A program made the position numbers and the translations under genes. This document shows, piece after piece, positions 9,255 through 16,951 of a DNA stretch of 64,000 bases. The DNA comes from Rhodovulum sp. Its GTDB lineage: Bacteria; Pseudomonadota; Alphaproteobacteria; Rhodobacterales; Rhodobacteraceae. The stretch is from the NCBI GenBank assembly GCA_002706605.1, contig PALT01000005.1, positions 124,001 to 188,000 on the forward strand, in the 5' to 3' direction. The notes below the pieces were generated by a model that saw nothing but the letters and a program-made list of their open reading frames with translations, did no database searches and was not told the origin of the DNA. Within the stretch, counting starts at the first letter, position 1. Every line of letters starts with the position of its first letter.

Positions 9255-10772
9255 GTGCGGGTTCTGGCGAAATTTCCGTTTCTGGTCATTCTGATCGGCA
9301 TTGCCTCTGCGGCGATGTATTTGCCCGCGATTCATGCGGTGTCGATCCGCGACCACCACACGGCCCGCGCGTTTTTCTATTCCGGCACGCTGTTTCTGTT
9401 CTTTGCGGTGGTGCTGGGCCTGTCGTCCTATCAGTCGCGCCCGCGCAACCTTGCCCTGTCGCACCTGATTGCGCTGCCGCTGTTTTTCACGTTCATGCCG
9501 TTCCTCTTGGCCTTTCCCTTTTGGGAGGCCGTGGGCAACACCACCTTTCTGAACGCCTATTTTGAAATGGTCTCCAGCCTGACCACAACCGGCGCGACCC
9601 TGTTCGACGATCCTGCGCGCCTTGCGCCGTCGGTGCATCTATGGCGCGCGCTTGTCGGTTGGATGGGGGGCTTTTTCGTCTGGGTGACGGCGCTTGCAAT
9701 CCTTGCGCCGTTGAACCTTGGCGGGTTTGAGGTGATCAGCAGCCAGACCATCGGCCAAGGCACGAAACACGACGCCCTGTCGGTGCGCACGGCCAATACG
9801 CGTGAATTGCTGTTGCGGTTTTCGGGGCAGCTCTTGCCGATTTATGGCGGGATCACCGGTGCGCTGTGGTTGTTGCTGATCCTGTCGGGCGAGGAACGCC
9901 TGATCGCCGTCTGCCACGCCATGTCGGTCATCGCGACCAGCGGGATTTCCCCCGTCGGTGGTCTTGAGAACGGGCTGTCGGGCCTGCCTGGGGAACTGTT
10001 TATGTTCCTGTTTTTGGGCTTTGCCCTGTCGCGCCAGACCTTCACGCCCGAAACGGGGCGTGAGGGTTGGGGGCGTCTGCTGCGTGATCCCGAGATCAAT
10101 CTGGGTCTGGCCTGTCTGGCGGTGATCCCGATGCTGTTGTTCCTGCGCCATTGGCTGGGGGCCTATGACGTCGATGATCAGGAAAACACCGTCGCTGCCC
10201 TGCGTGCCCTGTGGGGCAGCGTGTTTTCGGTTCTGTCCTTCCTGACGACCACGGGGTTTGTTTCGGCCGATTGGGCGGATGCGCGGGTCTGGTCGGGCCT
10301 GCAGACGCCGGGGATGGTTCTGTTGGGCCTTGCCCTGATCGGGGGCGGCGTTGCGACCACGGCGGGCGGGGTCAAATTGTTGCGGGTCTATGCGCTCTAC
10401 AAACACGGGGTGCGCGAGATGGACAAGCTGGTCCATCCGTCATCCGTGGGCGGGGCAGGGGTGTTTGCCCGCCACATCCGGCGGCGCGGGGCCTATGTGG
10501 CGTGGATCTTTTTCATGATGTTCGCCCTGTCGATTGCCCTGATCATGACGCTCTTGTCGCTAACCGGTTTGCACTTTGAGGACGTCAGCATCCTGACCGT
10601 TGCGGCCCTGTCGACAACCGGCCCCGTGGCACAGGTCGCGGGCGAGGTCCCGATCAGTTTTTCCGAGCTCGACAGTGCCGGCAAAGTGATCCTCAGCGGG
10701 GCGATGATCCTTGGCCGCCTTGAAATGCTGGCCATCATCGCGCTGCTCAACCCCGAGTTTTGGCGACAATAA
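9255..10772 (+). CDS. trkH: Trk system potassium uptake protein TrkH (membrane subunit)
   Basis: 505 residues beginning at GTG, 9 bp after trkA. The protein is hydrophobic throughout, with repeated helix-pore-helix units. Threonine/glycine-rich filter-like segments such as SLTTTGATL, VIATSGISPVGG, SFLTTTGFVSADW and ALSTTGPVAQ can be seen, one per unit, as expected for the TrkH/KtrB superfamily. It forms the potassium-conducting pore in the inner membrane and is gated by TrkA. The protein is on the long side for TrkH but shows no truncation. Confidence 0.93.
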   Translation: MRVLAKFPFLVILIGIASAAMYLPAIHAVSIRDHHTARAFFYSGTLFLFFAVVLGLSSYQSRPRNLALSHLIALPLFFTFMPFLLAFPFWEAVGNTTFLNAYFEMVSSLTTTGATLFDDPARLAPSVHLWRALVGWMGGFFVWVTALAILAPLNLGGFEVISSQTIGQGTKHDALSVRTANTRELLLRFSGQLLPIYGGITGALWLLLILSGEERLIAVCHAMSVIATSGISPVGGLENGLSGLPGELFMFLFLGFALSRQTFTPETGREGWGRLLRDPEINLGLACLAVIPMLLFLRHWLGAYDVDDQENTVAALRALWGSVFSVLSFLTTTGFVSADWADARVWSGLQTPGMVLLGLALIGGGVATTAGGVKLLRVYALYKHGVREMDKLVHPSSVGGAGVFARHIRRRGAYVAWIFFMMFALSIALIMTLLSLTGLHFEDVSILTVAALSTTGPVAQVAGEVPISFSELDSAGKVILSGAMILGRLEMLAIIALLNPEFWRQ

Positions 10773-10867
10773 TGCCGCATTGAGGCATCTAGTGTACAAA
10801 TGCACATTATTTCCGCTGGAATCCGTCTTGCAGTCTGCTCATACTTACTGTCGTATGTGCGAGTGAA

Positions 10868-10885
10868 TGTCCCAGTGAGGGGACA
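10868..10885 (+). promoter_or_regulatory. Inverted repeat in the hfq leader
   Basis: TGTCCC and GGGACA are separated by six bases (AGTGAG), 27 bp before the hfq ATG. It would form a small hairpin in the mRNA leader or serve as a protein site. No function is known to me. Confidence 0.3.
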
Positions 10886-10912
10886 AAACCAAGAATAAAG
10901 GCAAGAAAAACA

Positions 10913-11146
10913 ATGGCTGCCGATAAACAGAACCTGCAGGACGCATTTCTGAATCATGTACGCAAGACCAAGGTTCCGGTCACGATCTTTCTGATCAACG
11001 GCGTCAAGCTTCAGGGTGTGATCACGTGGTTTGACAACTTTTGTGTGCTTCTGCGCCGTGATGGGCAATCGCAACTGGTCTACAAACATGCGATTTCGAC
11101 TATAATGCCGGCGCAACCGATCAACCTCTATGATGGTGAGGAATAA
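10913..11146 (+). CDS. hfq: RNA chaperone Hfq
   Basis: 77 residues, the short alphaproteobacterial form without a long C-terminal tail. The Sm1 region ([20 protein letters not shown]) and the Sm2 signature YKHAIST are intact, including the FDNF and LLRRDGQ segments that line the proximal RNA-binding face. Hfq is a cytosolic hexamer that helps small RNAs pair with mRNAs. The leader upstream is 140 bp and contains a small palindrome. hflX follows directly, as in many proteobacteria. Confidence 0.97.
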   Translation: MAADKQNLQDAFLNHVRKTKVPVTIFLINGVKLQGVITWFDNFCVLLRRDGQSQLVYKHAISTIMPAQPINLYDGEE

Positions 11147-12430
11147 ATTTCTGATCCTGTTGACCGCGAACCGGGCCTGACGCGGGCCTGGGTTCTGCAT
11201 CCCGATATCACCTCGGACCGAGAGCGGCGCGACGCAGCGCCCGCGCTTGAAGAGGCCGTTTCCCTTGCTGCTGCCCTGCCGGAACTGACGGTTGTGGGCT
11301 CTACCATCGTGCCTTTGCCCAAGATGCGGGCGGGGTATCTGTTTGGCACTGGCAAGATCGATGAACTGGGCAAGATGCTGCATGACGCCGAGGTCGATCT
11401 TGTCCTCGTCGACGGGCATGTGACCCCTGTTCAGCAACGCAATCTCGAAAAGGCGTGGAAGGTCAAACTGCTTGACCGGACCGGTCTGATCCTTGAAATC
11501 TTTGCCGACCGCGCCCGCACTCGTGAGGGTGTTTTGCAGGTCGATCTGGCCGCGCTGTCCTATCAGCGCACCCGCCTTGTGCGCGCATGGACCCACCTTG
11601 AGCGTCAGCGCGGTGGCCTTGGCTTTGTCGGCGGTCCCGGTGAGACCCAGATCGAGGCCGACCGTCGCGCCATCGACGAACAGATCGTGCGCCTGCGCCG
11701 TCAGTTGGCCAAGGTGGTCAAAACCCGCGACCTGCACCGCGCCGCGCGCAAAAAGGTGCCGTTTCCGGTCGTGGCTCTTGTCGGCTATACCAACGCGGGC
11801 AAATCCACCTTGTTCAACCGGTTGACCGGCGCGGATGTGATGGCCAAGGACATGTTGTTCGCGACCCTTGACCCGACTATGCGGGGCGTGACCCTGCCGT
11901 CGGGGAAAAAGGTGATCCTGTCAGACACAGTGGGCTTTATTTCCGATCTGCCGACGCAACTGGTCGCGGCGTTTCGCGCCACGCTGGAAGAGGTGCTCGA
12001 GGCCGATCTGATCCTGCATGTGCGCGACATCGCCCATCCCGATAGCCAAGAGCAATCGGACGACGTGTTGCGCATTCTGGCCGATCTGGGGGTTGAGGAA
12101 GAGACGCCGCAGATCGAAATCTGGAACAAGGTCGATCTGTTGGATGAGGCGCGCCGCGAGGCGTTGCAGGTCAAGGCCGACCGTGAGGATGACGTGTTCA
12201 CCCTGTCCGCGATCACCGGTCAGGGGGTTGAGGTCCTGATGGATGCGGTGTCCGAGGCCTTGACCGAACCGCGCCACACGGTCGACCTGACCCTGACCTT
12301 TGCCGACGGGCGCGCGCGCGCGTGGCTGTTTGAGCAGGGCGTCGTCAAGGCCGAGGAACAGACCGAAACGGGCTATACGATCACCGTGTTCTGGACCGAC
12401 AAACAGGCGGCGCAGTACCGCGCGCTTTAA
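11147..12430 (+). CDS. hflX: Ribosome-associated GTPase HflX (start codon unclear, possibly ATT)
   Basis: HflX binds the large ribosomal subunit and splits stalled 70S ribosomes. The GTPase signatures are present: G1 GYTNAGKST (about 213-221), G3 DTVGF and G4 NKVD, preceded by the glycine-rich ERQRGGLGFVGGPGETQIE. The conserved HflX N-terminal domain (DREPGLTRAWVLHPDI onward) is encoded without a gap from base 11147, directly after the hfq stop, but contains no ATG, GTG or TTG until GTG 11294. That later start would remove 49 conserved residues. The ATT at 11147 has GGTGAGGA just upstream and the hfq stop adjacent, so initiation there by coupling is possible; a sequence error is the alternative. 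Confidence 0.85.
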   Translation: MSDPVDREPGLTRAWVLHPDITSDRERRDAAPALEEAVSLAAALPELTVVGSTIVPLPKMRAGYLFGTGKIDELGKMLHDAEVDLVLVDGHVTPVQQRNLEKAWKVKLLDRTGLILEIFADRARTREGVLQVDLAALSYQRTRLVRAWTHLERQRGGLGFVGGPGETQIEADRRAIDEQIVRLRRQLAKVVKTRDLHRAARKKVPFPVVALVGYTNAGKSTLFNRLTGADVMAKDMLFATLDPTMRGVTLPSGKKVILSDTVGFISDLPTQLVAAFRATLEEVLEADLILHVRDIAHPDSQEQSDDVLRILADLGVEEETPQIEIWNKVDLLDEARREALQVKADREDDVFTLSAITGQGVEVLMDAVSEALTEPRHTVDLTLTFADGRARAWLFEQGVVKAEEQTETGYTITVFWTDKQAAQYRAL

Positions 12431-13068
12431 CCTTGAACGGCCCCCGTGATCGCGGGGGTCAGGTCGCCATAGCCTGTAAACCGCCGCTCATACGCCAGAC
12501 CTAGGCGCGCCGCACAGTCGGCCGCGCGCGCATCCAGCGCGGGATCGTCCGTTTGCGCCAGATAGACCAGCGTCCGGTAATGGCCGAAATACATGTCGCG
12601 CAGCTCGGGGTGACGATCCAGACCCAGCGGTTTCCACACAAAGGCATCGAACTGACGCGCCAGAAAATCGGTCAGGTAAAAGGCGTCGATCTCATCGCGT
12701 GCGGTAAAGGTATCGACGCCCTCAAAGAACGCATAGCAATGCGGCCCGCGGATCATCTCCACGCCATGTGCCTGACAGACCCGTTCCAGCGCGCCACCAG
12801 TCCCGCAATCGGCATAGGCGACAAAGATCCGGTCAAAGTTTGGCGCGTGTTTGATCAGCGCCTTTTCGACCTCGGGGGCGATCTTTTCGGGGTGATTGTG
12901 CAGAATCGCGGGCAAACAGGCCAAGCTGACATGCTCCCACCCGCCGGTTTTGATCACGGCGAGTATTTCATGCGCCAGTGCGCCACAGGCCAGAATAAGG
13001 ATTTTTCCACCTTTGGTTGAGAAATATCCCATTTCTGTCAGCTTGGCGTCATCAATTCGCGCGGTCAT
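12427..13068 (-). CDS. DUF1638 domain-containing protein
   Basis: 213 residues and soluble. It begins with a short helix, then KILILACGALAHEILAV, and contains a run of conserved-looking motifs typical of DUF1638: ACLPAILHNHPEKI, VAYADCGTGG and RGPHCYAFFEG. The conserved cysteine and histidine residues suggest a metal or cofactor site, but the function is not established. DUF1638 genes often lie near corrinoid-dependent methyltransferase genes, and here a corrinoid protein and a homocysteine methyltransferase follow within 4 kb. Its stop codon and that of hflX share the tetranucleotide TTAA (convergent genes, no terminator seen). Confidence 0.85.
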   Translation of the reverse strand: MTARIDDAKLTEMGYFSTKGGKILILACGALAHEILAVIKTGGWEHVSLACLPAILHNHPEKIAPEVEKALIKHAPNFDRIFVAYADCGTGGALERVCQAHGVEMIRGPHCYAFFEGVDTFTARDEIDAFYLTDFLARQFDAFVWKPLGLDRHPELRDMYFGHYRTLVYLAQTDDPALDARAADCAARLGLAYERRFTGYGDLTPAITGAVQG

Positions 13069-13207
13069 CTGTCGTAATCCTCAGGGTTTCGTGTGGCATT
13101 GTAACGGTATCGAAATGAATTTCACCTTCACGTGGGAACAGCGCGAGGCGGTTGCGCGATGGGCGCGGTCGGGCCATGTCTGATGCAACGTATTTAGGGA
13201 CGATGAC

Positions 13208-13720
13208 ATGACTGATACCAACACCACAATGATGAGCGGCGATAAATCCGCGGCTCTGGATATGCACACAATCCTTGCCATTCTGATCGCGGGTTCGACC
13301 GGCACCATTGCCTTTGACCTGTTTGGTCAGGCGATCAGCCCGGGCCTTGGTTTTGCCAATCTGGCGCCTGTTGGTCTGGCGCGGTCTCTGTTGGGGGCGC
13401 TTGGGTTGCCCAACGGAAACCCTGCGGGCAATTTGCTGCACCTGTTTCTGGTCGGCCTGATTGCCTATCCGGTGGGCTGGCTGTTCATTGCCAAGCCGAT
13501 CATTGCCAAGATCATTCCGGGTCTGCATTGGGTCATCGCCTCGGCGATCTATGGCGTTGGCCTGTGGGTTTTCGCCATTGGCGGCGTGACCAAGGTGGCA
13601 GGTCTGCCGTTCTTCTTGAACTTTACGGGGATCACTTGGGTCGCTCTGACGGGTCATACGCTCTATGCGATCGTATGTGCGGCGACCTTTGTGTATCTCA
13701 ACAGCCTGCGCGCAAAGTAA
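13208..13720 (+). CDS. Four-helix membrane protein of unknown function
   Basis: 170 residues starting at ATG 13208. About four hydrophobic segments are visible (around 21-40, 80-105, 112-130 and 145-165), and the C-terminus is short and basic. I do not recognise a named family. The protein sits alone on the plus strand between two minus-strand genes of the cobalamin neighbourhood and is followed by a strong bidirectional terminator. A transport or membrane-scaffold role is possible but not shown. Confidence 0.75.
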   Translation: MTDTNTTMMSGDKSAALDMHTILAILIAGSTGTIAFDLFGQAISPGLGFANLAPVGLARSLLGALGLPNGNPAGNLLHLFLVGLIAYPVGWLFIAKPIIAKIIPGLHWVIASAIYGVGLWVFAIGGVTKVAGLPFFLNFTGITWVALTGHTLYAIVCAATFVYLNSLRAK

Positions 13721-13745
13721 GGCGCGCAACCCACTCACGAAGCAA

Positions 13746-13776
13746 AAAGGGGGCAGCGTCGCTGCCCCCTTTGTTT
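13746..13776. terminator. Strong bidirectional intrinsic terminator
   Basis: A perfect 12-bp stem (AAAGGGGGCAGC, 13746-13757, with 13761-13772) and a three-base loop is followed by TTTGTTTT on the plus strand. On the minus strand the stem is followed by an equally T-rich tract. It can end both the plus-strand membrane protein gene and the convergent corrinoid-protein gene. Confidence 0.9.
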
Positions 13777-14477
13777 TAGGCGCTCATCTGGTTGTGCTTG
13801 CGCGAGATATATTCTTTGGCCGTTTCCACCGCCACGGCCGCATCACGGCAGTACGCGTCGGCGCCAATGGCCTTGCCGAACTCTTCGTTCAGGGGCGCGC
13901 CGCCCACCAGAACGATGTAGTCGTCGCGAATGCCTTGTTCGACCATCGCGTCGATGACGACCTTCATATAGGGCATCGTCGTGGTCAGCAGGGCGGACAT
14001 ACCCAGAATATCGGCCTGTTCTTTGGCGATGGCCTCAAGATAGTTCTCGACGGGGTTGTTGATGCCGATGTCGACAACCTCAAACCCTGCGCCTTCCATC
14101 ATCATGCCGACAAGGTTCTTGCCAATGTCGTGGATGTCGCCCTTAACCGTGCCGATGACCATCTTGCCCATACGCGGTGCACCGGTTTCAGCCAGCAGCG
14201 GTTTCAGGATGGCCATGCCGCCCTTCATCGCGTTTGCCGCCAGCAGAACCTCGGGCACGAAGAGGATGCCGTCACGGAAGTCGTGGCCAACGATCGTCAT
14301 CCCCGCAACCAACGCCTTGGTCAGGATGTCATAAGGGGCCCAGCCGCGTTCCAGCAGGATGTTCACACCTTCTTCGATTTCTTCTTTCAGACCATCATAG
14401 AGGTCATCCATCATCTGCTGGACCAACTCGTCGTCGGGCAGTTCGGACAGGATGATATCGTCTTCTTCATCGGCCAT
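13776..14477 (-). CDS. Corrinoid (B12-binding) methyltransfer protein, MtbC/MetH-like
   Basis: 233 residues. The start is ATG 14477, preceded by AGGAG at seven bases; a longer frame exists but is not needed. An N-terminal four-helix cap (about 10-95) is followed by a Rossmann-like cobalamin domain with the base-off signature GDIHDIGKN (histidine ligand H116), then SALLTTT and VGGAPLN, the other two B12-contact motifs. It carries a methyl-cobamide between methyltransferases. With the homocysteine methyltransferase at 15775 and DUF1638 at 12427 it fits a split methionine synthase; the pterin-binding component is not in the window. Confidence 0.93.
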   Translation of the reverse strand: MADEEDDIILSELPDDELVQQMMDDLYDGLKEEIEEGVNILLERGWAPYDILTKALVAGMTIVGHDFRDGILFVPEVLLAANAMKGGMAILKPLLAETGAPRMGKMVIGTVKGDIHDIGKNLVGMMMEGAGFEVVDIGINNPVENYLEAIAKEQADILGMSALLTTTMPYMKVVIDAMVEQGIRDDYIVLVGGAPLNEEFGKAIGADAYCRDAAVAVETAKEYISRKHNQMSA

Positions 14478-14637
14478 TGGCTTACTCCTGGCAGGCGGTG
14501 GTCGCACTATTATTGATGATATTTACGGAATCGGGCGTCGTATTAATGGCAAATTGCGACATAGGCGCGCACGCCACCGACGTTCCGGTTGCAAAACAGG
14601 GGGTTGTGATCGAAAGGGGCTGGCGCGGGCGGAACAA

Positions 14638-15753
14638 ATGTTCTACTTTCGTTCTCAAATGGCACAGGTTCCCCAATCCCCCCATGCGCCGGTGATCCGC
14701 GCGCGCGCCACGGCGCAGAACGACCCGTCGCGGTTCGATCCGTACCGGCGTGAGGTTCTGGATGACGGGTGGCTGGACACGGTTGAGGTCGAGGCGGGCG
14801 CGCCGATCCGCACCTCTGTGCGCAATGAACGTGCGCGCCGGATCCTGACCAAGAACCAGTCGCCCGATATTCCGTTCGACCGCTCGATCAACCCCTATCG
14901 CGGGTGCGAACACGCCTGCATCTACTGTTTTGCGCGCCCCACGCATGCTTATCTGGACATGTCGCCGGGTCTGGATTTCGAAACCCGCCTGATTGCGCGC
15001 CCCAACGCGGCCGAGCAATTGGCGCGTGAACTCTCCGCGCCGTGCTACCGCCCCGCGCCGATTGCGATTGGGACCAACACCGACCCGTACCAACCGGTGG
15101 AACGGGACCGCGGCATCATGCGCGACATTCTGCAGGTGCTGAACGATTTCAACCATCCGGTCACGATCACGACCAAGGGCGCGCTGATCACCCGCGACAT
15201 TGACATTCTGGCCGATATGGCCACGCGCGATCTGGTGAATGTGGGCGTGTCGGTCACGACCCTTGATCCGGTTCTGTCCCGCAAGATGGAACCGCGCGCC
15301 GCCGCGCCCGCCCGCCGGATAGAGGTGATCGGACGTCTGGCCGATGCGGGCATTCCGACGCGCGTCATGATCGCGCCGGTTATTCCCGCGCTGACCGATC
15401 ATGAGCTGGAACAGATCCTTGCCACCGCCGTTCAGGCCGGTGCGACCGGCGCGAACTGGATCATGCTGCGCCTGCCGCGAGAGGTCGCGCCGCTGTTTCA
15501 GGACTGGCTGAACACCCATTACCCCGACCGTGCCGGACGCGTTTTGGGACACATCCGCGACATGCATGGCGGTGCTTTGTACGAGTCCGCGTGGGGCCGT
15601 CGTATGCAGGGACAGGGGGCCTATGCCAAACTGATCGGCGCGCGGTTCAAACGCGCGTTCACGGCGTTGGGTCTGGACCAGATGTCGCGTCCCTTGCGGG
15701 TGCACGACTTCTGTGTCCCGCCACGCGTGGGGGATCAGTTGAGCCTGTTTTGA
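14638..15753 (+). CDS. PA0069-family radical SAM protein
   Basis: About 371 residues. The iron-sulfur motif CEHACIYC places cysteines at 90, 94 and 97 (CxxxCxxC), followed by FARPTHAYLDM, as in the PA0069/SplB-like group of radical SAM proteins. GTNTDPYQPVE, TITTKG and VSVTTLDP are further family segments. The start is uncertain: ATG 14638 has a weak GCGGAA upstream, and ATG 14659 would be seven residues shorter. It is transcribed divergently from the corrinoid-protein gene with about 160 bp between. The substrate is unknown, and a link to the methionine genes is by position only. Confidence 0.88.
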   Translation: MFYFRSQMAQVPQSPHAPVIRARATAQNDPSRFDPYRREVLDDGWLDTVEVEAGAPIRTSVRNERARRILTKNQSPDIPFDRSINPYRGCEHACIYCFARPTHAYLDMSPGLDFETRLIARPNAAEQLARELSAPCYRPAPIAIGTNTDPYQPVERDRGIMRDILQVLNDFNHPVTITTKGALITRDIDILADMATRDLVNVGVSVTTLDPVLSRKMEPRAAAPARRIEVIGRLADAGIPTRVMIAPVIPALTDHELEQILATAVQAGATGANWIMLRLPREVAPLFQDWLNTHYPDRAGRVLGHIRDMHGGALYESAWGRRMQGQGAYAKLIGARFKRAFTALGLDQMSRPLRVHDFCVPPRVGDQLSLF

Positions 15754-15774
15754 CATCTTATTGCCTGTGGGCGG

Positions 15775-16788
15775 TTAAGCGCGGCGGCGACGACGGGTGC
15801 GGGCGGGCGCGGGTGCCTCATCCCCTGTGCCGTCGCTGTTGGACGAGAACCCGCCCAGTGCCTCGGCGATTTGCTCCAGCGTCGGGCGATCCCCACGGGG
15901 ACGCGTTTCCAACGCGGCACGCATCGCGCGCAGGTGCTCGGGCGTCGTGCCACAGCAGCCACCGATGATCGTCGCCCCGCAATCGCGCGCCAGAACGGCG
16001 TAATCCGCCATCAATTCGGGCGTGCCATCGTAATGGATGTGACCGTCGTGGTATTTCGGAATGCCCGCGTTGCCCTTGGCGATCACAGGCGTTTCGGTGC
16101 CAGCCGCGGAAAAACCCATCACAGTGCGCAGCAGATCGGACGCGCCCACGCCGCAGTTGGCCCCAAAGGCCAGCGGCGGGTAGGGCAGTTTCGCGATCAT
16201 CTCGGCCAGATCGGCCGAGGTCACGCCCATCATTGTGCGACCGGCGGTGTCAAAGCTCATCGTGCCGCACCACGGCATACCGGCCAGTTTCGCGGCCTCG
16301 CCTGCGGCTTTGAATTCATCGGGGGCGGAAATGGTTTCAACCCATAGAACATCGGCGCCGCCCTCTTTCAGGCCCTCGGCCTGTTCGTGGAACATCTCAA
16401 CGGCGGCGGAATAGGACAGGGGGCCCATGGGCTCCATGATTTCGCCGGTCGGACCGACGGAGCCCGCGACCACAATCGGGCGACCGGCGGCATCTGCCAC
16501 TTCGCGGCCCAGTTCGGCACCCACGCGGTTCAACTCGCGCACTCGGTTCTGCGCGTCATGCAGTTTCAGACGCGAAGCGTTGCCGCCAAAGGTGTTCGTC
16601 AGGAAAATGTCGGATCCGGCATCGACCGCACCACGATAGAGCGCGCGGATGTTGTTGGGTTCGTCCACGTTCCACAGTTCCGGCGCATCGCCCGAGCTCA
16701 GCCCCATGTTGAACAGGTTCGTACCCGTCGCACCATCCGCCAACAACCAGTCGCGGGTTTTCAAAAGTTCGGTCAGGGCGTCGCTCAT
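15775..16788 (-). CDS. bmt: Homocysteine S-methyltransferase (betaine-homocysteine methyltransferase type, Bmt)
   Basis: 337 residues of the Pfam S-methyl_trans barrel. The N-terminal LADGATGTNLF, TNTFGGN, and the zinc ligands C212 (GANCGVG) and C278/C279 (GGCCGTTPEH) are all visible, so it should bind and activate homocysteine as a zinc thiolate. The last 35 residues are a low-complexity tail ending in an arginine run. In roseobacters this protein is annotated as betaine-homocysteine methyltransferase; acting with the nearby corrinoid protein it could equally be the homocysteine module of a split MetH. A 14-bp palindrome lies about 80 bp upstream. Confidence 0.9.
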   Translation of the reverse strand: MSDALTELLKTRDWLLADGATGTNLFNMGLSSGDAPELWNVDEPNNIRALYRGAVDAGSDIFLTNTFGGNASRLKLHDAQNRVRELNRVGAELGREVADAAGRPIVVAGSVGPTGEIMEPMGPLSYSAAVEMFHEQAEGLKEGGADVLWVETISAPDEFKAAGEAAKLAGMPWCGTMSFDTAGRTMMGVTSADLAEMIAKLPYPPLAFGANCGVGASDLLRTVMGFSAAGTETPVIAKGNAGIPKYHDGHIHYDGTPELMADYAVLARDCGATIIGGCCGTTPEHLRAMRAALETRPRGDRPTLEQIAEALGGFSSNSDGTGDEAPAPARTRRRRRA

Positions 16789-16868
16789 CCGATGTCCTTT
16801 CGTGATGGCCGATAGGGCGCAACAGGGGCACCCCCGGATGGACCGAGGGCATGTTCTTGGGCGCTATG

Positions 16869-16882
16869 TGTCACTTGTGACA
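16869..16882. promoter_or_regulatory. Palindrome upstream of bmt (candidate operator)
   Basis: TGTCAC and GTGACA are separated by two bases. On the minus strand the site falls between a possible -35 (TTGCGG) and a weak -10-like ACATAG, which is where a repressor site for bmt could sit. The binding protein is unknown. Confidence 0.35.
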
Positions 16883-16951
16883 TCAAACCGCAAATTCTTA
16901 TTTGTCATAATGATGATGAAAACGGCGCATGTTGGCCGGATGTAAGGGGGA

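Noticed and set aside
16789-16951. SAM, SAH or cobalamin riboswitch before bmt
   Set aside because: I looked for the conserved core sequences of these families and did not find them; only a protein-type palindrome is evident.
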